From assembly GCF_039539605.1 (NCBI RefSeq), contig NZ_BAABDL010000101.1, positions 1 to 21,009 of the forward strand: 21,009 bases of DNA. Direction: 5' to 3'. The notes beneath the pieces were generated by a model. The model did not search any database. It worked only from the letters and a program-made list of their open reading frames with translations, and was not told where the DNA came from. This stretch comes from Amphibacillus indicireducens (GTDB lineage Bacteria; Bacillota; Bacilli; Bacillales; Amphibacillaceae). The position numbers were made by a program, and so were the translations under genes. This document shows positions 15,074 to 21,009 of this stretch, one piece after another; position 1 is the first letter of the stretch; every line of letters starts with the position of its first letter.

Positions 15074-17344
15074 ATGACGATGAGGACAGAACAAGTTCCT
15101 TTAAGAGGTGTTTGGCATGATCAGCCCGCCGAGAAATGGGAAGAGGCATATTTATCGGGAAATGGTGAAATGGGGTTATTAGTTTTTGGCGATCCGAAAG
15201 AGGAAACGTTGATTGGCAATCATGCACAATTGTTTTTACCGATGGGGAATCAATTTGTTGTGCCGGATTTAAGAGCAGAATTACCTGAGTTTAGACGGAT
15301 CATTCAAGAGCAAGGCTATCAAGCCGGGCTGGCGTATCACTATCAAAAGGCACTTGACAAGGGCTATCCTGGTTTGACGATGAGTGATCCTTACCATCCG
15401 GCATTTCAGCTGCAACTAAAAACAGCTGTTGCGACAGTGTCAAATTATTGGAAAAGTATTGATTACCAAACAGGTGAAATAACCGTTAATTATCAAGCAG
15501 ATCAACATACTTACCAAAGTCGCTCATTTGTTTCTCGTGCAGATGGTTTGATTGTTTATCAATTAAAAACGACTGCTGATCAACTTGAGGTTGAATTAGC
15601 ACCAGCTATTTTCCAAGTCCCACAATTAGCTGGCGAACTGGTTTGGACAGATGATGGATTTCATTTGCACTATCATTACACAAAAACATCAGGTGGTTAT
15701 ACGACTGTTGGTCAAATCGTTGCTCCAAATGGTACGATTGAAATTGATCAAGGTCGAATGCGAATCACGAATACAGATCACGTTTTGTTAATCATTAAAA
15801 TTATTCCTGAATTAACTGATCGACAATTTAATTGGGCTGAAGTAAGCTATGAGGCATTGTTTAACCGACATAAAGGTCTTCATCAAGAGCTGTTTGATCG
15901 GGTTGAGCTTAAGTTAACAAACGATAATGACCGTGTTCGTAGTTTTCAAGATTTAATCTCAGATGCTCAAACGTCAAATGATTTACCGAAGGCATTAATT
16001 GAAAAAATTTATGATGCTGGTCGCTATATGTATATTTGTAGTGCGGGTGTTGCTACGCCTAATCTTCAGGGAATTTGGAGTGGTACATTTCAGCCAGCAT
16101 GGAGTGGGGATTATACATTTGATACGAATGTCCAGCTTTCGATAGCTTCTGCCTTAACGAGTCATTTAGAAGAAGGGCTTCACGGTTTATTCAATTTAAT
16201 CGATTCTTTATTACCTGGTTTTCGGGAAAATGCAAAGTTTTATTATGATTCTAGAGGAATAATGGCACCTGCTCATGCGAGTAACTATGGTCAGCATTTG
16301 CATTGGAATGAAGAATGGCCACTTCAAATTTGGACGTGTGGAGCGGGGTGGCTTGGTCATTGGTATTTTCAATATTATCGCTTTACTGGTGATCGATCGT
16401 TTCTGCAAAATATTGCTGTTCCGTATTTAGAAGAGGTTGCCTTATTTTATCAAGATTTCCTCGTTGAAGATGAAGATGGCACTTACCGCTTTACACCGTC
16501 TTATTCGGCAGAGAATGGAGCTGCTGATAATGCGACACAAGATGTAGCTGTGGCGAAGGAAGTGTTGAGCAATTTAATTAAAAGTTATCAAATTTTGGGT
16601 CTCGAATCAGATAAACTGGTGCTTTGGCAAGCAATGCTTGATCGATTGCCAGCCTATCAAATTAATCAAGAAGGTGCTTTAAAGGAGTGGCTAACTCCAG
16701 ATAAGGGGGAGAATTATAACCATCGCCATTTCTCACATCTGTATCCGATCTTTCAGAGTCGTGAATTTACTGAAGAAACGAATCCGCAAATGTTCAAAGC
16801 GAGTCGGGTTGCCTTTGAAAAACGGTTAGAGGCGTGGCTCTTGAATGAAGAAGGGGAGACGACTTCAACACATGGCCGAATGCATACGGCCTTATGTGCG
16901 ACACAATTCCATATGCCTGAATTAATAAAAGAAGTGATCATGCTCGTGATTAACAATAATTGTTTCTATCCGTCATTAATGATGAGCCATTATGACAATC
17001 AAGAAGTATTTAATGTTGATGGAAATGGTGCTTTTCCTCAAGTGATTCATGAGATGCTGGTGGATTATCATCATGAAACATTGTATTTATTGCAAGCTCT
17101 GCCAAGCGATCTTGATTGTGGCGAACTCTCAGGTGTACGATTACCGGATCAAATAACGGTCAAGCAATTAAAGTGGGATTTAAAACGAGCGAAAGTTCAG
17201 TTGTCATTAGTAAGTAAGATCGATAAACAATTAAAAATTAAATTGCCACTCTATCCAAATGCTGTGTTAGCAAATCAGTCACAAGCGAGTTTCAGTTTAA
17301 ATTTAGTCGCAAATGAATTAAAAATGATTGAAATAAAATTGTAA
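15074..17344 (+). CDS. Divergent GH95-like glycosidase (alpha-L-fucosidase/alpha-L-galactosidase type)
   Basis: The 756-residue protein has no signal peptide, so it is likely cytoplasmic. It shows the GH95 layout: an N-terminal beta-sandwich (about 12-250, with AYLSGNGEMGLLVFG), a linker, an (alpha/alpha)6 barrel (about 300-680) and a small C-terminal beta domain. GH95 enzymes are inverting alpha-L-fucosidases or alpha-L-galactosidases. The segment PNLQGIW, PAW, DYTFDTN aligns with the family's NLQGIW...NIN motif, so the two water-activating Asn residues correspond to Asp350 and Asn352. The acid Glu likely corresponds to Glu480 (YSAENG) and the late Asp to Asp649 (NVDGNG). The usual MNYW after NIN is replaced by LSIA. 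The first Asn-to-Asp change may mean altered specificity or a separate clade. The ATG is 10 nt after AAGGGA. It is first in an operon with the kinase gene (25-nt gap). Confidence 0.75.
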   Translation: MTMRTEQVPLRGVWHDQPAEKWEEAYLSGNGEMGLLVFGDPKEETLIGNHAQLFLPMGNQFVVPDLRAELPEFRRIIQEQGYQAGLAYHYQKALDKGYPGLTMSDPYHPAFQLQLKTAVATVSNYWKSIDYQTGEITVNYQADQHTYQSRSFVSRADGLIVYQLKTTADQLEVELAPAIFQVPQLAGELVWTDDGFHLHYHYTKTSGGYTTVGQIVAPNGTIEIDQGRMRITNTDHVLLIIKIIPELTDRQFNWAEVSYEALFNRHKGLHQELFDRVELKLTNDNDRVRSFQDLISDAQTSNDLPKALIEKIYDAGRYMYICSAGVATPNLQGIWSGTFQPAWSGDYTFDTNVQLSIASALTSHLEEGLHGLFNLIDSLLPGFRENAKFYYDSRGIMAPAHASNYGQHLHWNEEWPLQIWTCGAGWLGHWYFQYYRFTGDRSFLQNIAVPYLEEVALFYQDFLVEDEDGTYRFTPSYSAENGAADNATQDVAVAKEVLSNLIKSYQILGLESDKLVLWQAMLDRLPAYQINQEGALKEWLTPDKGENYNHRHFSHLYPIFQSREFTEETNPQMFKASRVAFEKRLEAWLLNEEGETTSTHGRMHTALCATQFHMPELIKEVIMLVINNNCFYPSLMMSHYDNQEVFNVDGNGAFPQVIHEMLVDYHHETLYLLQALPSDLDCGELSGVRLPDQITVKQLKWDLKRAKVQLSLVSKIDKQLKIKLPLYPNAVLANQSQASFSLNLVANELKMIEIKL

Positions 17345-17351
17345 GATTTTT

Positions 17352-17442
17352 TGACAAGGAGGTTTTACCATGAGATGGATTAGAGAACAAATTTTAAATT
17401 TAAAATTTAGTCATAAATTGATGGGTGTTTACCTCCTTGTCA
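17352..17442 (+). promoter_or_regulatory. Possible RNA hairpin sequestering the sensor-kinase ribosome binding site
   Basis: TGACAAGGAGGT (17352-17363), which contains the kinase ribosome binding site, is perfectly complementary over 12 bp to ACCTCCTTGTCA (17431-17442) inside the kinase coding region. Between the arms is a 20-bp AT palindrome (17389-17408). If formed, the structure would hide the ribosome binding site and lower kinase translation relative to the upstream enzyme. Confidence 0.4.
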
Positions 17443-19154
17443 CAGCAATTCCAATCATTTTCGTTGGTGTATATTTAAATATTGGGATGCGAAATGTCAT
17501 GCTTAATAATGCCATTTCTGAAACGGAATCAAATCTAGATAAAATCGAAATTCGACTCGATACGGTTTTAAGCCGAATCACACAAATCTCAGATTTAATT
17601 TATATGAGCCGCGATATGGATTTGCTACTAAGTGGTGAATATGAAACGACATTAGATATGTATAATGCTTATTCAAGCTATCCCGTTTTTGATGATTTCT
17701 TAAAATATTATGATGAGGTTGAGACGATTCAATTTTATATGACGAGTCCAATGATCACCAACTCTTATTTTATTTATGCGGATGAAAAGATTAGTAGTCA
17801 AGCTTGGTATCAAGATGCGGTCGATAATCGCGGTAAAATTAATTGGATTATTAAAGAAGAGCAGTGGACAGGCAAGTCGTATCTCGCTTTAACACGATCA
17901 GTTTATGGTGAAAGGGATCAATTTTTAGGTGTCCTTGCCATCTATCTTTCTCAAGAAAAATTAAAGGAAATCGTTGATAGTGAAATCCATGATGTGTTTA
18001 TTGTTTTAGATGAAGAACGGATTATTTACAATCATAATCAAGAATTATTGTTTACTTATCCAGATTTTTTAAATGGTTTACCTGAAAATGATTTAGAGAC
18101 TCAGTTGTATGATTACCATTATCGTGGTGAGGATGTCACAATTAATCTACATCGCCTTCAACCACAAAAGAGTTTAATTAATGAGCTCCAAATAGCGACG
18201 ATTATTCCGGTGGAAACGTTGATGGAGCAGCCTAATGCCATCTTTACTCGGGGTTATTGGATTATCTTTCTTGCCCTTGTCATTTCGGTATTTTCATTCT
18301 GGTTATTTAGTCAAGTGTTTGATTCAAGAATTAACGTTTTAAAACATGCGATGACAAAGGTTGCTCGAGGGGAATTTAATATTAAACCTAGGATTAAGGG
18401 TGATGATGAAATTGGTGAGGCGTATGGTGAGTTATACCAAACGTCGCAAAGTTTACAGAAATTAATAGATGAAGTCTATGTGCATAAAATTAAGGAAGAA
18501 CGTTGGCGCCGTCAACAAAAAGAATCAGAATTTAAAATGCTCTCTAGTCAGATTAATCCGCACTTTTTATATAACACGCTCGAAATGATTCGGATGAAGG
18601 CGATCGTTAATCAAGATAAAGAAGTCGCGACATTGATTCGAAAGTTAAGTAAAATGATGCGTTCAGCTTTAGAGCGGACAGATCGTCCAGTGCCACTAAC
18701 AGATGAACTTGATTTAATTAATACCTATTTAGAAATTCAACAAATGCGTTTTGGTGATAGGCTGACTTATGAAATAAACATTGATGGCGATTTTTCAGAT
18801 TATCAAATCTTTCCGTTACTGATTCAACCGTTAGTTGAAAATGCCATCATTCATGGGCTAGAACCCAATTTGGAGTTGGGGGAAATCATTATTTCAGTTG
18901 TTCCTAATCGTGATCACTTAAAAATCATTGTCGCTGATAACGGTGTAGGCATGACTGCCCACCAACTTGAGGAGCTAAACAAACGACTGGATCGAGAGGA
19001 AGATTTGTCTGGAAAACAAATTGGTGTCCGTAATGTTCATCAACGGATTAAGCTCTTTTATGGTGATGCATATGGCTTGACGATCTCAAGTCAATTCCAG
19101 ATTGGAACAACACTTACGATTACACTTCCATTAGATCAGACGAATAACTATTAA
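17370..19154 (+). CDS. YesM-type sensor histidine kinase
   Basis: This 594-residue membrane kinase has a first helix at residues 17-36 and a large extracellular sensor domain (about 38-294, Cache-like in size and position). The second helix covers 295-315, followed by a HAMP domain (about 316-370) and a His_kinase domain with phospho-acceptor His398 in SSQINPHFLYNTLE. The ATPase domain has an N-box QPLVENAIIHG (486-496) and a G-box DNGVGM (523-528). This is the LytS/YesM class that pairs with YesN-type AraC response regulators to sense extracellular oligosaccharides or related cues. The ATG follows AAGGAGG, 25 nt after the GH95-like stop and 15 nt before the regulator gene, so it belongs to the same operon. 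An inverted repeat can sequester its ribosome binding site (17352-17442). Confidence 0.93.
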   Translation: MRWIREQILNLKFSHKLMGVYLLVTAIPIIFVGVYLNIGMRNVMLNNAISETESNLDKIEIRLDTVLSRITQISDLIYMSRDMDLLLSGEYETTLDMYNAYSSYPVFDDFLKYYDEVETIQFYMTSPMITNSYFIYADEKISSQAWYQDAVDNRGKINWIIKEEQWTGKSYLALTRSVYGERDQFLGVLAIYLSQEKLKEIVDSEIHDVFIVLDEERIIYNHNQELLFTYPDFLNGLPENDLETQLYDYHYRGEDVTINLHRLQPQKSLINELQIATIIPVETLMEQPNAIFTRGYWIIFLALVISVFSFWLFSQVFDSRINVLKHAMTKVARGEFNIKPRIKGDDEIGEAYGELYQTSQSLQKLIDEVYVHKIKEERWRRQQKESEFKMLSSQINPHFLYNTLEMIRMKAIVNQDKEVATLIRKLSKMMRSALERTDRPVPLTDELDLINTYLEIQQMRFGDRLTYEINIDGDFSDYQIFPLLIQPLVENAIIHGLEPNLELGEIIISVVPNRDHLKIIVADNGVGMTAHQLEELNKRLDREEDLSGKQIGVRNVHQRIKLFYGDAYGLTISSQFQIGTTLTITLPLDQTNNY

Positions 19155-19169
19155 AGGTAGGGATAAATC

Positions 19170-20687
19170 ATGTATAAAGTCTTACTGATTGATGATGAGC
19201 CTATTATTAGGGATGGAATGAAGCAAATAATTGACTGGGAACAATATGGCTTTACGATATGTGGTGATAGTGCAAATGGTCGTGACGGTCTAGAATTAAT
19301 TCGGACGTTAAAACCTGATTTGGCTTTTGTTGATATCCGAATGTCTGGCATGTCAGGGATCGAATTGGTTGAACAGGCGAAACAGGCAGGTTATTCAGGT
19401 AAGTTTGTGATTCTTTCAGGTTATTCAAGCTTTAGTTATGCGCAAGAACTCATTAAATTAGGAATTCATTCATATTTACTAAAACCGATTGATGAGGATG
19501 AACTTGTTGAAATTTTAATTGAAATCAAGCAAATTCTTGATGGAGAACGGCTAATTAATTCTGAATTAACTGCTTATTATGATTTGACAGAAGAACAAGC
19601 ATGGCGAGCCGTGATTGATGGTCGGCTTGAGGAGTGGCAACGCTCAGTCTATGTAAAAAATCAGGTTGGTCCATTTTTACTGACTGGCATAAAATTACGG
19701 AAAAAATGTAAACGGGATCAGATTAAGAATGAGTTAATTCATGTGGTTAGTCCAACTGCAAAAGTCATTTTTAAAGATTATCTGATTTATTTACTTTATT
19801 TAAATCAAGATCAAGAGACGGTTGAACAAGAACTTCTTGAGATCCTAAGTTACATTCAAGCAAAACATGATCCCGATGCGTCTGCTAGTTTAGCAAAAGA
19901 ATACAATTATCTTGTTGATACACAGAAAGCAATTGATCAAATTGCTGATTTACTGGATCGGGGTTATAGTTTTTCAAATCAACAGTTGTTCCAACATTCA
20001 CTTAATCAATACGCTCATTTAACCGCGTTAGATCAACAACAAATTAGCACTAAAATTGTTCAAGCAATAGAATTTAAAGACCATTCATTGTTACTAGAAC
20101 AAGGTGAAAAAATTATTGACCATTTTCAAAACCAAGCGCTCATTAAAGAAAACGTTCAAATCGAGATGCTTGAACTCGTATTATTGATTACGCGAAAGAT
20201 CAAAAGTCAATACCCAGACACAAATCTGCCATCGAAACATGAGTGGGTTGACTTGGTCTATCAATCGTATAATTTAGCAGAATTAATTGATCATTTAATC
20301 GAGCAATGGTGGCTTCTAACTGAAGAGATTAATGGTTTTGTGATTACATCTGATGATGACAGTATTGGGAAAATTATTGCTTATATTGATCAATATTATG
20401 CACGTGATTTAACATTAAAGCGTCTATCTGATTTATTTAATTATAATCGTTCATATTTAGGCAAGAAATTCAGAAAAGAGACCGGACAATATTTTCATGA
20501 ATATTTAGAAGAAGTTAGAATTGAGAAGGCAAAGAATTTATTAGCAACGAGTCAAGAGAAGGTTTATGTTATTTCGGAGCTTGTTGGCTATAGCAATATG
20601 GATTATTTTTATAAAAAATTTAAAAATCATGTCGGTAAAAGCCCGAAAGAATATCAAAAATCACTCGAAACTGAAATGAACAACTAA
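19170..20687 (+). CDS. YesN-type AraC-family response regulator
   Basis: The 505-residue cytoplasmic regulator has an N-terminal receiver domain (1-120) with the acidic pair Asp8/Asp9, phospho-acceptor Asp55 (FVDIRM) and Lys105 (LLKP). A long helical middle region (about 125-395) follows, then a C-terminal AraC/XylS double helix-turn-helix (about 405-500; ending VGKSPKEYQK). It is phosphorylated by the kinase encoded 15 nt upstream and then activates promoters, most likely those of the neighbouring glycosidase genes and a transporter outside the window (inference). The ATG follows AGGTAGGGA. No clear terminator follows; a MITE-like element starts 20 nt after the stop. Confidence 0.94.
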   Translation: MYKVLLIDDEPIIRDGMKQIIDWEQYGFTICGDSANGRDGLELIRTLKPDLAFVDIRMSGMSGIELVEQAKQAGYSGKFVILSGYSSFSYAQELIKLGIHSYLLKPIDEDELVEILIEIKQILDGERLINSELTAYYDLTEEQAWRAVIDGRLEEWQRSVYVKNQVGPFLLTGIKLRKKCKRDQIKNELIHVVSPTAKVIFKDYLIYLLYLNQDQETVEQELLEILSYIQAKHDPDASASLAKEYNYLVDTQKAIDQIADLLDRGYSFSNQQLFQHSLNQYAHLTALDQQQISTKIVQAIEFKDHSLLLEQGEKIIDHFQNQALIKENVQIEMLELVLLITRKIKSQYPDTNLPSKHEWVDLVYQSYNLAELIDHLIEQWWLLTEEINGFVITSDDDSIGKIIAYIDQYYARDLTLKRLSDLFNYNRSYLGKKFRKETGQYFHEYLEEVRIEKAKNLLATSQEKVYVISELVGYSNMDYFYKKFKNHVGKSPKEYQKSLETEMNN

Positions 20688-20707
20688 TGATCGACTGTTA
20701 TTAAGTA

Positions 20708-20928
20708 ACTCAACTTTTGCATATTTTATTTTGAGCGTTGATCGCAGTGGCATGAATAGTTGCTAATCGTGCCCTTACTCACGCGAAAATTAATAGTTAG
20801 GTAACGAATAGTTACTAATCATACCTTACTCGAGTGGAAATCATGGGCTTAGCACTAACAAAATTATTCGTGTCTTATCCTCAATCAATCTAAATATAAA
20901 GCTAAAAATATAACGGCAAAAGTTGAGT
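20708..20928. mobile_element. MITE-like element with 13-bp terminal inverted repeats and 5-bp target duplication
   Basis: ACTCAACTTTTGC (20708-20720) and its exact reverse complement GCAAAAGTTGAGT (20916-20928) bound a 221-bp non-coding segment. The same 5 bases, AAGTA, flank both ends (20703-20707 and 20929-20933), as expected of a target-site duplication. A further ATATTTT block just inside each end extends the similarity imperfectly. There is no transposase gene, so any movement would need enzyme supplied in trans. Two 52-bp repeat units lie inside. The parent transposon family is not identified. Confidence 0.6.
20748..20851 (-). repeat. Two 52-bp repeat units, inverted relative to the array at 7798-8109
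   Basis: The block GGTAACGAATAG, then CTAATCATACC, then GTGGAAATC (20800-20842) is the reverse complement of the core of the 7.8-8.1 kb unit. A second, more diverged copy precedes it exactly 52 bp upstream (GAATAG at 20754 and 20806). The pair thus keeps the same period in the opposite orientation and lies inside the MITE-like element. Confidence 0.75.
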
Positions 20929-20980
20929 AAGTAAATTTAGGTAGTGTAAAAAGTTCTATGAAAAGATACTGAATTGGAGG

Positions 20981-21009
20981 ATGAATTCAAAATACAATAT
21001 GTTTTTTGA
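20981..21009 (+). CDS. Possible 5' end of a further gene (cut by window end)
   Basis: An ATG at 20981, or the in-frame ATG at 20999, opens a frame that runs off the window end. A strong GGAGG (20976-20980) lies directly before the first ATG, with no spacer, and 18 nt before the second. Neither spacing is ideal, so the start is uncertain. A transporter gene of the sugar locus would be expected here, but nothing can be identified. Confidence 0.25.

Noticed and set aside
17344..17370. Terminator searched for between the GH95-like and kinase genes.
   Set aside because: There is only a short T-run without a local stem; the genes are more likely co-transcribed.

Overview
The window looks like a chromosomal segment of a low-GC Gram-positive bacterium, most likely Bacillaceae-like. 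The evidence is strong AGGAGG-type ribosome binding sites, AT-rich intergenic DNA, CcpA-type cre boxes, a YesM/YesN-type two-component pair and intracellular glycosidases without signal peptides. No rRNA, tRNA, CRISPR array or intact transposase gene is visible. The species cannot be fixed from the sequence alone.

Region 1 (about 1-7,740, all + strand) is an AT-rich run of about fifteen genes, and nearly every product is a membrane protein. At its centre are a membrane-embedded HExxH zinc protease resembling the YugP/Zn_peptidase_2 family (1741-2445), an ABC permease (3259-4758) and its ATPase (4759-5421). Around them are many small proteins with two or three membrane segments, two similar 'soluble N-terminal part plus two membrane helices' proteins (2461-2919 and 6152-6658) that may be paralogues, and a polytopic protein (6673-7473). 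One small ORF (769-1086) looks broken by in-frame stops. The run ends at a clear terminator (7709-7734). No substrate is identifiable. The mix of protease, exporter-like ABC pair and many tiny membrane proteins resembles peptide export or immunity loci, but no precursor peptide or modification enzyme is recognised.

Region 2 (about 7,740-8,300) is non-coding. It holds a tandem array of about six 52-bp units, followed by the promoter region of a glycosidase gene.

Region 3 (8,301-20,687) is a carbohydrate-utilisation locus. It contains a membrane-anchored, surface-exposed GH43 enzyme with two CBM4/9-like modules and a CBM6-like module; a cytoplasmic GH3 enzyme with inverted domain order (minus strand); and a cytoplasmic divergent GH95-like enzyme followed by a YesM-type sensor kinase and a YesN-type AraC response regulator. 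The last three genes probably form one operon. cre-like sites lie before all three glycosidase genes, which implies catabolite repression. The likely substrate is a decorated xylan or another plant or algal polysaccharide with L-fucose or L-galactose side groups (inference). No sugar transporter is in the window; it may lie just downstream. A mazEF toxin-antitoxin operon of the E. coli type sits between the convergent GH43 and GH3 genes.

Region 4 (20,688-21,009) holds a 221-bp MITE-like element with 13-bp perfect terminal inverted repeats and 5-bp flanking direct repeats. Inside it are two copies of the same 52-bp repeat in the opposite orientation to those at 7.8-8.1 kb. The last bases may be the start of another gene.
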